Shown piece after piece: positions 9,209 through 18,002 of a stretch of 64,000 nucleotides of DNA (position 1 is its first letter; every line of letters starts with the position of its first letter). Origin of the DNA: Paenibacillus sambharensis (GTDB taxonomy: Bacteria; Bacillota; Bacilli; Paenibacillales; Paenibacillaceae); assembly GCF_003233845.1 (NCBI RefSeq), contig NZ_QKRB01000054.1:124001-188000 (forward strand), in the 5' to 3' direction. The notes beneath the pieces were generated by a model. The model saw only the letters and a list, made by a program, of their open reading frames with translations. It searched no databases and was not told where the DNA came from. The position numbers and the translations under genes are program-made.

Positions 9209-10363
9209 ATGAGAACCTTTTATCTGGATCATGCAGCTACGACACCGATGCATCCGCAGGTAGTGGAAGTGATGATGGACATCCTGCAAGGACAGCCGGG
9301 CAATGCTTCAAGCATCCATGCTTATGGCCGTGCCGCCAGGCAGCGGCTTAACAAGGCAAGAGACCTGACAGCGGAGGTTATCGGCTGCAAGCCTTCCGAG
9401 CTTGTCTTCACTTCGGGAGGAACGGAAAGCGACAATGCTGCCTTGATGGGCGGAGCGGCCGCCATGCGGAAGAGGGGCCGTAACCATATCATCACATCGG
9501 CAGTTGAGCATCACGCGGTACTGCATGCCTGTGAGGCGCTCGCAGAGCGGGGATTTGACGTAACGGTTCTGCCGGTTGACCAGGAGGGCAAAATCCGGAT
9601 AGACGATTTGCAGCAGGCCCTTCGTCCAGAGACAGGCCTTGTCAGCATTATGTGGGGGAACAATGAGGTGGGTACACTGCAGCCAGTTGAGCAGATCGGC
9701 GAGCTGGTGCACAGCCACGGTGCTTTATATCACATAGATGCTGTGCAGGCTCTGGGTGCTGTACCTATCCGTCTGTCAGAGCTTGCGGCAGATTTCGTGT
9801 CCTTCTCGGCACATAAGATTAACGGGCCGCATGGCACCGGTGCGTTGTACATAGCAGCAGGAACACCGTTTGAGCCGTCTGTCTTCGGTGGAGCGCAGGA
9901 GCGCAAGCGGCGGGCTGGAACCGAGAATATCGCCGGAATCGCCGGCTTTGCCGAAGCGGTGCGGATCTCTGCTTCAGATTTACATAACAAGGCTCTCGAT
10001 ACGGCGGCACTCCGCGACCGGTTTGAGCAGCTGATCCAGGAAGCACTGGGCGAAGACCGTGCCGTGGTCAACGGCAGTCTGGACAGCCGTCTTCCCCACA
10101 TCACGAACATCAGCCTGATCGGAACGGATACGGAGACGATGCTGATGAACCTGGATATGGAAGGTATAGCCGCGGCAAGCGGATCAGCCTGCACATCGGG
10201 CTCGCTTGAGCGCTCGCACGTGTTGAAGGCAATGGGCCTTCCGGAGCAGCGGCTTATGTCGGCCGTGCGTTTCAGCTTCGGTTTGGGGAATACTATGGAA
10301 GAAGTGGAGACAGCGGCTGGCAAAATTGCAACCGTTGTGAAGCGAATCCGTAGTAATACTTAG
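9209..10363 (+). CDS. Cysteine desulfurase (YrvO/IscS type)
   Basis: PLP-dependent class V aminotransferase-fold enzyme that removes sulfur from cysteine to form a protein persulfide. It is 384 aa. The N-terminus is FYLDHAATTPMHP, the PLP lysine is K203 in FSAHKINGPHGTG, and the persulfide Cys328 lies in ASGSACTSGSLERSH. In B. subtilis the homologue YrvO is dedicated to MnmA thiolation. Synteny with cymR and the neighbouring mnmA points to the same role here, although general Fe-S duty cannot be excluded. The ATG at 9209 is chosen because AGGGAA sits 8 bp upstream; the ATG at 9200 overlaps that site. Confidence 0.93.
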   Translation: MRTFYLDHAATTPMHPQVVEVMMDILQGQPGNASSIHAYGRAARQRLNKARDLTAEVIGCKPSELVFTSGGTESDNAALMGGAAAMRKRGRNHIITSAVEHHAVLHACEALAERGFDVTVLPVDQEGKIRIDDLQQALRPETGLVSIMWGNNEVGTLQPVEQIGELVHSHGALYHIDAVQALGAVPIRLSELAADFVSFSAHKINGPHGTGALYIAAGTPFEPSVFGGAQERKRRAGTENIAGIAGFAEAVRISASDLHNKALDTAALRDRFEQLIQEALGEDRAVVNGSLDSRLPHITNISLIGTDTETMLMNLDMEGIAAASGSACTSGSLERSHVLKAMGLPEQRLMSAVRFSFGLGNTMEEVETAAGKIATVVKRIRSNT

Positions 10364-10380
10364 GGGGCTTACGATTTATT

Positions 10381-10920
10381 GTGATCAAGCTTCAGAATGT
10401 GCTCAGACTGCCAGTTATCGAGATTGGCACGGGCGACCAGATAGGCAAGGTGCTGGATCTGTGGTTCGATGAGCACTGGGTTGCCTCAGGCCTGATTATA
10501 AAGGCAAGCAGATGGTGGCTGACAACCTACTATACTGCTGTTCTATGGGATAATGTACAAGCTTGCGGCAGCGATGCAGTCATGATCAAGGACGGGAAGG
10601 ACGTCCGGCGTCTTCGCGCCTCCGAGATTGGCCGTACCTTCCAAACAGGCATGATCAAGCTGCGGGATATGGCGGTCATTACCGAGAAGGGCCACCAGCT
10701 TGGACATGTCTCAGATGTTTATTTTAGGAAAGAAATGGGTACACCATTAGTAGGGTTTGAATTGTCAGATGGTTTTGTCTCGGACTTGATGGAAGGGCGG
10801 AAGTGGCTGAAAGCACCCGCTGACCCTGACGAAGTCACATTGGGGGAGGATGCCATTATCGTGCCTGCCCGCTGCGAGAGAGACCTGGAGGCAATCGTCG
10901 CTTCTGAAACGGGAAAATAG
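10381..10920 (+). CDS. Double PRC-barrel protein (YrrD-like)
   Basis: This is a 179-aa soluble protein with two PRC-barrel repeats, roughly residues 3-80 (KLQNVLRLPVIEIGTGDQIGKVLDLWFD) and 88-170 (FQTGMIKLRDMAVITEKGHQLGHVSDVYF). PRC barrels occur in RimM and photosynthetic reaction centres and mediate protein or RNA contacts. The B. subtilis homologue YrrD at the same locus has no established role. The start is GTG with a GGGGG-containing site upstream. It follows the desulfurase by 17 bp and precedes the zinc-ribbon gene by 14 bp, so the three are probably one operon. Confidence 0.82.
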   Translation: MIKLQNVLRLPVIEIGTGDQIGKVLDLWFDEHWVASGLIIKASRWWLTTYYTAVLWDNVQACGSDAVMIKDGKDVRRLRASEIGRTFQTGMIKLRDMAVITEKGHQLGHVSDVYFRKEMGTPLVGFELSDGFVSDLMEGRKWLKAPADPDEVTLGEDAIIVPARCERDLEAIVASETGK

Positions 10921-10934
10921 GGAGATATGCTTTT

Positions 10935-11135
10935 ATGATGAGATGCCCCAATTGCAACTCGAAGGATATCGGAAAAATCGGCTCGCACCAATTTTATTGC
11001 TGGGGCTGCTTCATAGAACTGACAGTTAACGGAGAGAAGATGTCTGTATTCCAGGTAGAGGAAGACGGAACACTCAGCTCTCTGGACGATCTGTTTTTTG
11101 AAGATCAGCCAGTCCATCACATTCACGCTACATAA
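10935..11135 (+). CDS. Small zinc-ribbon-like protein, function unknown
   Basis: This is a 66-aa protein with two cysteine pairs, CPNC near the N-terminus (residues 4-7) and CWGC about 20 residues later. The spacing is typical of a zinc ribbon. The remainder is acidic (VEEDGTLSSLDDLFFEDQP) and ends HHIHAT. It lacks membrane segments. It starts at 10935 (ATG ATG) after GGGAGAT and is the last gene before a terminator. No function can be assigned; a small nucleic-acid-binding or metal-handling role would be speculation. Confidence 0.7.
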   Translation: MMRCPNCNSKDIGKIGSHQFYCWGCFIELTVNGEKMSVFQVEEDGTLSSLDDLFFEDQPVHHIHAT

Positions 11136-11163
11136 ACGGCGCGTCCCGCGCGCACGGAGCACC

Positions 11164-11193
11164 AAAGACAGCCCCTTAAGGCTGTCTTTTTTT
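11164..11193 (+). terminator. Intrinsic terminator
   Basis: AAAGACAGCC and GGCTGTCTTT form a perfect 10-bp stem with a CCTTAA loop, followed by a run of T. It ends the cymR-to-zinc-ribbon operon. Confidence 0.9.
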
Positions 11194-11269
11194 GAGGTTT
11201 GTAAGCGCTCAGCCCCCTTGAGGAAGTTATTGCGTTCAGGGAAAAAGGATGAATTGTCCACCTTGTACA

Positions 11270-11275
11270 TATAAT
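11270..11275 (+). promoter_or_regulatory. Possible -10 box of the YrrI-like gene
   Basis: A TATAAT hexamer (context CATATAAT) lies 43 bp before the GTG start. No convincing sigma-A -35 box is present. The context resembles mother-cell sigma -10 boxes, but that assignment is weak. Confidence 0.35.
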
Positions 11276-11318
11276 GATGGTACAGGTTCTGATTGACGCG
11301 GTGCAAAGGGGGGATAGA

Positions 11319-12389
11319 GTGGAAAAGTGGTCCAACAGCCGCTTGTTTTATGGTCTTGTTCTTGTCATTCTGGCACTTACGGCGCTGCTTCTTCTGCTGC
11401 AGCTGAAGCCGGTTATTGTAGTGGTGTACAGTTTTCTGAAAACAGTGCTGGCCCCTTTCCTCATTGCGATGATCATCTCTTATGTGCTTAATCCGATTGT
11501 CTGTATGCTTGCCGAACGAAAAATGCCCCGCTCTGTAGCCGTGCTGTTGATCTATGCGGTTTTCTGCGCGGCGCTTACGGTTCTGCTGCTCAATCTGATT
11601 CCGATGTTTGTCGAGCAGCTTGAGGCGCTCAATAAGCATGCCCCGGAGCTGACGATGCGGGCGCAATCGTTTATAAACGACTTGAACAATAATTCCTTCC
11701 TGCCGGAGAGCATCCGGTCAGGCATTAATAATTCAATCTACGAGCTTGAGAAGCGGATGTCGGAAGCGGTTATCTCCTTCGTGAATAACATCGGCGCCAT
11801 GATTAACGTTGTGTTTGTGGCTTTTATCATACCGTTTCTCGCGTTCTACATCTTGAAAGATTTCGCGGTGTTTGAGCGTACGGTGATCGCCTATGTGCCC
11901 AGTGCGCACAGACAGAGTGCCGTCCGGCTGTTCAAGGACATAGACGAGGCGCTCGGCAGTTACATTCGCGGTCAATTTATCGTCTGCGTGCTGGTCGGCA
12001 TTCTGGCTTACATCGGCTATTGGCTCTCCGGTCTGCCGTATCCGCTGCTGCTGGCCGGTGTTGTCATGATCACCAATGTTATTCCTTATCTGGGGCCATT
12101 CCTCGGGGCAGCGCCCGCGCTGGTCGTCGCTTCGACGATTTCATTCAAAATGATGCTGCTTGTCGTCATCGTGAATACGGCCTGCCAGGTGATCGAGAGC
12201 AATGTGATTTCGCCGCAGGTCGTCGGCCGTACTCTTCATATGCATCCCCTCACAATTATATTTGCTCTGCTGGTCGGGGGTGAAATAGCCGGTCTTGTCG
12301 GACTAATTCTGGCTGTTCCGATCTTTGCGGCACTTAAGGTGATTTTGCAGCATCTGTTCGCTTATTACGTGCGCCGCAAGACCATTTGA
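11319..12389 (+). CDS. AI-2E family permease (YrrI-like)
   Basis: This is a 356-aa polytopic membrane protein of the AI-2E/PerM family. Hydrophobic segments occur near residues 8-28, 33-55, 60-85, 145-170 and several times in the C-terminal half, with the family motif ITNVIPYLGPFLGAAPAL near residue 245. The GTG start is chosen because AAAGGGGGGA lies 5 bp upstream and because the upstream ATG at 11274 falls inside a TATAAT box. Family members have been linked to autoinducer or ion export, but no substrate can be inferred here. The gene precedes alaS as yrrI does in B. subtilis. Confidence 0.87.
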   Translation: MEKWSNSRLFYGLVLVILALTALLLLLQLKPVIVVVYSFLKTVLAPFLIAMIISYVLNPIVCMLAERKMPRSVAVLLIYAVFCAALTVLLLNLIPMFVEQLEALNKHAPELTMRAQSFINDLNNNSFLPESIRSGINNSIYELEKRMSEAVISFVNNIGAMINVVFVAFIIPFLAFYILKDFAVFERTVIAYVPSAHRQSAVRLFKDIDEALGSYIRGQFIVCVLVGILAYIGYWLSGLPYPLLLAGVVMITNVIPYLGPFLGAAPALVVASTISFKMMLLVVIVNTACQVIESNVISPQVVGRTLHMHPLTIIFALLVGGEIAGLVGLILAVPIFAALKVILQHLFAYYVRRKTI

Positions 12390-12414
12390 CAGGTTTCGCC
12401 GCCTTCGCTATACT
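12386..12414 (+). promoter_or_regulatory. Strong sigma-A promoter of the alaS T-box transcript
   Basis: TTGACA (12386-12391), a 17-bp spacer and TATACT (12409-12414). The -35 box overlaps the stop codon of the upstream permease gene. Transcription would start near 12421. Confidence 0.88.
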
Positions 12415-12420
12415 TTTCAT

Positions 12421-12720
12421 TGAATATACCAGCTGTAACCGTATACCGGCTTAAAGCGATGATGAAACATAAGTAAACCGGAGCCCGCCAGCAGAGAGGG
12501 GATTCCGGCAGTTGTCCTTTCACGGGACCTGCCGGCTGTGAGAATCCTTGGCGAACAGGACGGTTGAAAGCTCGTTTCAGAGCGTGAGCGAACCTCACCG
12601 GGTAAGACCCGTTAACGTCTTTAGTGAAGGCGATCGGCTGTTGTTTTTCGGACCGATAACCAGGGTGGTACCGCGAACACAATTCGTCCCTGCATCATGC
12701 AAGGGCGTTTTTTATTTTTT
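12421..12720 (+). promoter_or_regulatory. T-box riboswitch (alanine) of alaS
   Basis: The conserved T-box AGGGTGGTACCGCG lies at 12662-12675; its TGGT can pair with the NCCA end of uncharged tRNA with discriminator A. The Stem I S-turn AGTA is followed by AACCG, which pairs with CGGTT at 12561-12565. The next bases GAAAGCTC give a GCT triplet at 12570-12572 as the best alanine specifier candidate. An apical stem forms at CCGGCAG/CTGCCGG. The terminator stem with a U-tract closes the leader (12685-12720). Uncharged tRNA-Ala is expected to stabilise the antiterminator. Confidence 0.93.
12685..12720 (+). terminator. Regulated terminator of the alaS T-box
   Basis: CGTCCCTGCA pairs with TGCAAGGGCG (one mismatch, one G-U) and is followed by TTTTTTATTTTTTT. 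Its 5' arm competes with the antiterminator formed by the T-box sequence. Confidence 0.88.
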
Positions 12721-12744
12721 TATAACCATTGGGGGTAACCAGTC

Positions 12745-15381
12745 ATGAAAGCAAGTGAAATCCGTTCCAAGTGGCTCGCCTTCTTCGAAAGCAAAGGCCA
12801 CAATATCGAGCCGAGCGCCCCGCTCGTGCCGCATAACGATCCGACCCTTCTATGGATTAATGCGGGAATGGCGCCGCTTAAGCCCTATTTTGACGGGCGG
12901 GTGAAGCCGGAGAATCCGCGGATTACGAATTCCCAGAAGTGCATCCGCACCAATGACATCGAGAATGTCGGCAAGACGCGGCGTCACCATACGTTCTTCG
13001 AGATGCTCGGCAACTTCTCCATAGGCGATTATTTCAAGGAAGAGGCGATTACCTGGGCCTGGGAGTTTCTGACGAGCCCGCAGTGGATCGGCTTCGATCC
13101 GAACCGGCTTTCGGTTACCGTCCACCCCGAGGATGAGGAAGCATTCGAGTTCTGGAACAAGAAGATCGGTCTTCCTGCTGAACGTATTATCAAGCTGGAG
13201 GATAACTTCTGGGATATCGGCGAGGGCCCATGCGGACCTTGTACGGAAATTTTCTACGACCGCGGTGAGAAGTACGGGGACCTGGCGGACCCGGAATGCT
13301 TCCCTGGGGGAGAGAACGAGCGTTTCCTCGAAGTCTGGAACCTTGTATTCTCCCAGTACAACCATAACAAGGACGGCAGCTACACGCCGCTTCCGAACAA
13401 GAATATTGATACCGGCGCAGGCCTGGAACGGTTCGCTTCTATTCTGCAGGATGTTGAATCCAACTTTGATACAGACTTGTTCATGCCGATCATTGAGGAA
13501 ACCTGCCGGATCGCAGGCGTAAGCTACAAACAGCAGACAGAGACCGATATCGCATTGAAGGTAATCGCGGATCATATCCGTACGGTTGCATTCTCGGTTG
13601 GCGACGGCGTACTCCCTTCCAATGAAGGCCGGGGTTATGTTATCCGCAGACTTCTGCGCCGTGCTGTGCGCTATGGCAAGAAGCTCGGGGTTGACCGTCC
13701 GTTCCTCTTCAGCCTGACTAAGGTGGTTGGTGATGTGATGGGTGTCTACTACCCTGAGGTGGTGGACAAGCGTGAGTTTATCGAGCGGGTGATCCGGACC
13801 GAGGAGGAGCGCTTCCACGAAACGCTGTCTGACGGGCTGGCAATATTGTCCGGCCTGGTGGAATCAGCGCGGGAGGCAGGCCGTACAGTAATTGGCGGCG
13901 ACGATGCGTTCAAGCTCTATGATACGTACGGATTTCCGTTTGACCTCACGGAGGATTACGCGGCTGAGCATAACATGACGGTTGACCGGGAAGGCTTTGA
14001 TGCGGCTATGCAGTCGCAGCGTGAGCGTGCCCGCTCTGCTCGCCAGGACTCCGGCAGTATGAAGGTGCAGGGCGGACCGCTTGCTGATTTGACGGAAGTA
14101 AGTGAATTCATCGGGTATGACCGTCTTGAGGCAGAAGCCAAGGTCGTGGCGATCATCGCGGACGACCAGCTTGTAGATACTGCAGCAGAAGGGACGGAAT
14201 GTCTGGTGATTCTGGACAAGACGCCGTTCTACGCAGAGAGCGGCGGTCAAATCAGCGATCTGGGTACTCTTACCGGCAGCAGTGTCCGTGCCGAGGTAAC
14301 CGATATGTCCAAAGCGCCGCACGGCCAGCACGTGCATGTTGTACGGGTAGAGTCGGGCTCGCTGCGTACCGGGGATATGGTAAAGGCAGAGGTTACCCGC
14401 GGAATGCGCGACGATATCATCAAGAACCATACGGCGACGCATCTGCTGCACAAAGCGCTCAAGGAGGTCCTCGGCGAGCATGTAAACCAGGCAGGCTCAC
14501 TGGTTGAGGCAGAACGGCTGCGCTTTGACTTTTCACACTTCGGGAGCATAACGGCTGAGGAGCTTGCGGATATTGAGCGCCGGGTGAATGAGCAGATCTG
14601 GGCCGGCACACCGCTTACTATTGAGTGGAAAGAGATCGGGGAAGCCAAGGCGATGGGGGCGATGGCGCTCTTCGGTGAGAAGTATGGGGACACCGTCCGT
14701 GTTGTCCAGGTTGGCGACTACAGCATTGAGCTGTGCGGCGGCTGCCATGTGACCAACACCGCCCAGATCGGGCTGTTCAAGCTGATCGGCGAGAGCGGCA
14801 TCGGCTCGGGCGTGCGCCGGATTGAAGCTGTTACAGGCCGTCATGCGTATACGTATATGGACGGGCAGCTGGAGCTGCTGAAGCAGGCGGCAGGCATGCT
14901 GAAGTCCAATGTGGCTGATGTGCCGAAGCGGCTTGACGCACTGTTCGGTCAGGTGAAAGAACTGTCTCGTGAGAACGAGTCGCTTCAGGCGAAGCTGTCC
15001 CGGATTGAAGCAGGATCGCTGGAGCAGCAGGTGAAACAGCTGGGCGAAGTGAAATTCCTGGCGGCCGCGGTTAATGCGGGCAGCATGGATGCACTTCGCG
15101 GCATCGCCGATGAGCTGAAGCCAAAGCTTGGCGGACAGACAGTGATGGTGCTCGGCGCCAAGCAGGACGAGAAAGTCAACTTCGTGGTCAGTGTATCGGA
15201 AGATCTGGTGAAGAAGGGCTTCCACGCCGGCAAGCTGATCAAAGAGATTGCAGCGCGCTGCGGGGGAGGCGGCGGCGGTCGTCCGGATATGGCCCAGGCA
15301 GGCGGCAAGGACCCGTCCAAGCTGCAAGAAGCGCTTGTGCTTGCAGAGGAACTGGTTCTCGCAGAGGCAAATGTGATATAG
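12745..15381 (+). CDS. alaS: Alanyl-tRNA synthetase
   Basis: Class II synthetase that charges tRNA-Ala. The product is 878 aa, the normal length. It has the N-terminal catalytic core ([36 protein letters not shown]), the tRNA-recognition domain, the editing domain with [11 protein letters not shown] and the zinc-binding CGGCH element, and a C-terminal DHHA1/C-Ala region ending in the glycine-rich [17 protein letters not shown]. The ATG at 12745 follows GGGGGTAACC. Expression is controlled by the T-box leader. Editing-site histidines and the cysteine are intact, so it should clear mischarged Ser- and Gly-tRNA-Ala. Confidence 0.98.
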   Translation: MKASEIRSKWLAFFESKGHNIEPSAPLVPHNDPTLLWINAGMAPLKPYFDGRVKPENPRITNSQKCIRTNDIENVGKTRRHHTFFEMLGNFSIGDYFKEEAITWAWEFLTSPQWIGFDPNRLSVTVHPEDEEAFEFWNKKIGLPAERIIKLEDNFWDIGEGPCGPCTEIFYDRGEKYGDLADPECFPGGENERFLEVWNLVFSQYNHNKDGSYTPLPNKNIDTGAGLERFASILQDVESNFDTDLFMPIIEETCRIAGVSYKQQTETDIALKVIADHIRTVAFSVGDGVLPSNEGRGYVIRRLLRRAVRYGKKLGVDRPFLFSLTKVVGDVMGVYYPEVVDKREFIERVIRTEEERFHETLSDGLAILSGLVESAREAGRTVIGGDDAFKLYDTYGFPFDLTEDYAAEHNMTVDREGFDAAMQSQRERARSARQDSGSMKVQGGPLADLTEVSEFIGYDRLEAEAKVVAIIADDQLVDTAAEGTECLVILDKTPFYAESGGQISDLGTLTGSSVRAEVTDMSKAPHGQHVHVVRVESGSLRTGDMVKAEVTRGMRDDIIKNHTATHLLHKALKEVLGEHVNQAGSLVEAERLRFDFSHFGSITAEELADIERRVNEQIWAGTPLTIEWKEIGEAKAMGAMALFGEKYGDTVRVVQVGDYSIELCGGCHVTNTAQIGLFKLIGESGIGSGVRRIEAVTGRHAYTYMDGQLELLKQAAGMLKSNVADVPKRLDALFGQVKELSRENESLQAKLSRIEAGSLEQQVKQLGEVKFLAAAVNAGSMDALRGIADELKPKLGGQTVMVLGAKQDEKVNFVVSVSEDLVKKGFHAGKLIKEIAARCGGGGGGRPDMAQAGGKDPSKLQEALVLAEELVLAEANVI

Positions 15382-15427
15382 TGGAAATATGATAACGGTT
15401 TTACCCTGAAAGGTAGGTGCGCTGGCG

Positions 15428-15688
15428 ATGAGTTCCATGGACAAAACAATGAAGTTCAATGTGAAGGCAGAGGAGATGGAATCTTCTTCAGAGGAGATTT
15501 TGCTGTCGGTCTACGATGCTCTGGTGGAGAAGGAATACAATCCGATTAACCAGATTGTCGGTTATCTTCTGTCTGGGGATCCGGCTTACATTCCCCGCCA
15601 CAACAACGCCAGAAGCCTGATCCGCAAGATGGAAAGAGATGAATTGATCGAGGAGCTTGTCCGGGCTTATCTGCGTCAGCACAGGTAA
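15428..15688 (+). CDS. ireB: IreB family regulatory phosphoprotein (DUF965)
   Basis: This small 86-aa acidic protein belongs to the IreB/YrzL family. In Enterococcus faecalis, IreB is phosphorylated by the PASTA kinase IreK and affects cephalosporin tolerance. The family signatures are visible: [57 protein letters not shown]. An N-terminal stretch with several Ser/Thr residues ([10 protein letters not shown]) could hold phosphosites. It sits between alaS and ruvX, as yrzL does in B. subtilis. Confidence 0.93.
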   Translation: MSSMDKTMKFNVKAEEMESSSEEILLSVYDALVEKEYNPINQIVGYLLSGDPAYIPRHNNARSLIRKMERDELIEELVRAYLRQHR

Positions 15689-15723
15689 GCTCTGCGAGCA
15701 CAGGGAAATGGGGCCGGCAGTAC

Positions 15724-16140
15724 ATGCGTGTAATGGGGCTGGATTACGGCGACCGGAGAATCGGTGTTGCCGTAAGCGACGCGTTCCGGTGGACCGCCCA
15801 GGGTCTTGGCGTTGTCGCTAAACGACGGGACAGTGGGGAGCTGGAGGAAATCGCCGGCTTGGTTAAGGAACACGAGGTCAGTGAAATCGTTGTCGGTCTG
15901 CCGAAGAACATGAACGGGACGATCGGGCCGCGTGGCGAAATTTGCATCGCATTTGCGCAAACCTTGCGCGAGAAACTAAACTTACCTGTTCACCTATGGG
16001 ATGAACGGCTGACCACAGTATCCGCGGAGCGAACCCTGCTTGAGGCGGACATCAGCCGCAAGAAGAGGAAGCAAGTGGTGGACAAAATGGCGGCAGCGCT
16101 CATTTTGCAAAATTTTCTTGACTCTAATACGAAAAGGTGA
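15724..16140 (+). CDS. ruvX: Holliday junction resolvase-like nuclease RuvX (YqgF)
   Basis: RNase H-fold protein of 138 aa, the normal length. The YqgF family acts in 16S rRNA 5'-end maturation in some bacteria and was proposed as a Holliday junction resolvase. The first catalytic Asp is in MGLDYGDRRIGVAVSD, the strand EIVVGLPKNMNGTIG follows, and DERLTTVSAE carries the second acidic site. The stop overlaps a GTG by 4 bp, but the next gene more likely begins at the ATG at 16149. It is part of the ireB-ruvX-DUF1292 operon. Confidence 0.93.
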   Translation: MRVMGLDYGDRRIGVAVSDAFRWTAQGLGVVAKRRDSGELEEIAGLVKEHEVSEIVVGLPKNMNGTIGPRGEICIAFAQTLREKLNLPVHLWDERLTTVSAERTLLEADISRKKRKQVVDKMAAALILQNFLDSNTKR

Positions 16141-16148
16141 GGGTAACG

Positions 16149-16445
16149 ATGACAAAGGACGACATGCAGTTTGAAGAACCGGAAATCATATATATTCCGG
16201 ATGAAGAAGGTAACGAGGAAGAGTTTGAAGTCGTGATGAAATTCGAAGTTGATGGCTCTGACGAGAAGTACATGATGGTTGTGCCGCTCAGCAGCGAAGA
16301 GGAAGAGACTGATGAGGTGTACGCGTTCCGTTATGAGGAAGACGGCGATGATCTCAAGCTTTACACGATTGACGATGAAGAAGAATGGAACATGGTCGAA
16401 GAGACCTTTAATACGCTGATCGGCGAATTGGAAGAGAGCGATTAG
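16149..16445 (+). CDS. DUF1292 protein (YrzB-like), first copy
   Basis: This is a 98-aa, very acidic protein. DUF1292 features are visible: EEFEVVMKFEVDGSDEKYMMVVPL, then a second sheet DEVYAFRYEEDGDDLKLYTIDDEEEWNMVEETF. B. subtilis YrzB occupies the same place between yrrK and yrrL; its function is unknown. The ATG at 16149 is preferred over the GTG at 16137 because AGGTGAGGG precedes it. A paralogue follows after 3 bp. Confidence 0.88.
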   Translation: MTKDDMQFEEPEIIYIPDEEGNEEEFEVVMKFEVDGSDEKYMMVVPLSSEEEETDEVYAFRYEEDGDDLKLYTIDDEEEWNMVEETFNTLIGELEESD

Positions 16446-16448
16446 CTG

Positions 16449-16757
16449 ATGGCTGAACAGGGATTCTCCAGTACCGTCGAGCGGCTCGCACGCCTGAAGG
16501 ATGCATTTGGCAATGAGCTCGAGCTTGTGTCCGATGATGGCAGTACGGAGTCGTTTCGTATATTAGCGGAGTATCGTGCCGGGATCGGGGCTTATGCGGC
16601 TCTTCAGACACCTGCCATGCGGAAAGAGGACGAGATTGCCTTCTTCAAGGTTGTGGAACAGCCGGGCGGTGAGCTGAGTCTGGAATCGATTGACGATGAA
16701 GACGAATGGGAGTCCGCAGCAGAGGCTTATGATGAACTGCTGTTTGAACAGGAATAA
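16449..16757 (+). CDS. DUF1292 protein, second copy
   Basis: This is a 102-aa acidic protein with the same overall plan as its upstream neighbour, namely a beta-rich core and the C-terminal signature IDDEDEWESAAEAYDELLFEQE. The two copies differ clearly in the first 40 residues (here FSSTVERLARLKDAFGNELELVSDDG). The duplication is therefore old, or this copy has diverged quickly. The ribosome-binding site is weak and the gene starts 3 bp after the previous stop, so translation is probably coupled. Function unknown. Confidence 0.82.
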   Translation: MAEQGFSSTVERLARLKDAFGNELELVSDDGSTESFRILAEYRAGIGAYAALQTPAMRKEDEIAFFKVVEQPGGELSLESIDDEDEWESAAEAYDELLFEQE

Positions 16758-16796
16758 CCGATTTGAGGCTTAACAAGTATGGATATAGGTAACAGA

Positions 16797-16820
16797 AGGG
16801 GCGGGATATCCCGTCCCTTT
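16797..16820 (+). terminator. Hairpin between DUF1292 and mltG, weak terminator
   Basis: AGGGGCGGGA and TCCCGTCCCT form a 10-bp stem (one G-U) with almost no loop, followed only by TTTACC. It may attenuate rather than end transcription. Confidence 0.5.
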
Positions 16821-16859
16821 ACCCTAGTTGTCAGTATGTTGAGGAGTTGAAATAAGGGC

Positions 16860-18002
16860 ATGGCAGAACCGTATACAACGGGAGGGCATACGGGCCGGGA
16901 GGATATGAGTCCGCCCAGTTCCAAAAGCCGGATCACCATGTGGGTGGTGCTGACTCTGCTGGGGCTTATGCTGGCCGGAGCGGGAAGCATCGCCTTGTTT
17001 GTGTGGAACGGACTTCGTCCGGCGCCGGAAGGTGAACCGGTCCAGTTCGAAATACCGAGCGGCTCTTCCCCGTTCAAGGTAGCAGAAATTTTGGAAGAGC
17101 AGGGCATTATCCGCAATGCATTTATCTTCAAGTATTACCTTCGCTATGAAGGAGAGGGTTCCCGGTTTCAGGCCGGAACGTATGCGATGGCACCAGGCAC
17201 ATCGCTGCAGTCGGTTATCCGACAGCTGAATAATGGCGATACAGTCAAGCCGGATACCTTCCGATTTACGATTCCCGAAGGCTACACGGTGCTGCAGATT
17301 GCAGACAAGCTGAGCTCCGAAGGATTGGTGGACCGTGATGAGTTCCTGCGTTTGGCTGAGCAGCCTGAGCTGTTTGACCAATCGGGTGCGGTTAAGCATG
17401 TACCAGCTGATAACGGGAAGCTTCGTCATAAGCTGGAGGGATATTTATTCCCAGATACCTATGAGATGGTTAAGGAGAGCGGGGAGCAGGACATTCTGCA
17501 GCGGATGCTGCATGAGCTGGACCGCAAATTGGACAACCTGCCTGCCGATTGGCAGGACCAGCTGGATAAGCTCGGCATTTCATTTCATGACATGATGACG
17601 ATCGCTTCGCTGATTGAACGTGAGGTAGTCGTTGACGAGGAACGCAAGCTGGTAGCAGGTGTTATCTACAACCGGATTGAGGACCATATGCGGCTGCAGA
17701 TTGATGCAACCGTTCAATATATGCTGGATAAACCAAAGGAAAGACTGTATGAGAAGGATTTGAAGGTGGAAAGTCCGTATAACACCTATCAGATTGACGG
17801 CATACCGCCTGGACCAATTGCAAGTCCAAGTCTGGAATCCATTGAAGCGGCTCTTTATCCAGAGGATACGCCATATTATTATTATGTAACCAAGAAAGAT
17901 GGCACTTATGCACATTTGTTCGCCGAGAGCTATAATGAACACTTAAGAAACATTAGGCTGAGCAATCAAACGGCGAAGGAAGGAGCGGCAGACAATGGAT
18001 AA
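16860..18002 (+). CDS. mltG: Endolytic transglycosylase MltG
   Basis: Membrane-anchored lytic transglycosylase (YceG family) that cleaves nascent glycan strands and sets their length. The product is 380 aa. A short cytoplasmic N-terminus is followed by one transmembrane segment (about residues 23-46, ITMWVVLTLLGLMLAGAGSI), a LysM-like subdomain (FRFTIPEGYTVLQIADKL) and the catalytic domain with the expected glutamate in MTIASLIEREVV. The C-terminal substrate region PYNTYQIDGIPPGPIASPSLESIEAALYPEDTPYYYYV is intact. It overlaps the next gene by 8 bp, and corresponds to yrrL in the B. subtilis order. Confidence 0.94.
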   Translation: MAEPYTTGGHTGREDMSPPSSKSRITMWVVLTLLGLMLAGAGSIALFVWNGLRPAPEGEPVQFEIPSGSSPFKVAEILEEQGIIRNAFIFKYYLRYEGEGSRFQAGTYAMAPGTSLQSVIRQLNNGDTVKPDTFRFTIPEGYTVLQIADKLSSEGLVDRDEFLRLAEQPELFDQSGAVKHVPADNGKLRHKLEGYLFPDTYEMVKESGEQDILQRMLHELDRKLDNLPADWQDQLDKLGISFHDMMTIASLIEREVVVDEERKLVAGVIYNRIEDHMRLQIDATVQYMLDKPKERLYEKDLKVESPYNTYQIDGIPPGPIASPSLESIEAALYPEDTPYYYYVTKKDGTYAHLFAESYNEHLRNIRLSNQTAKEGAADNG

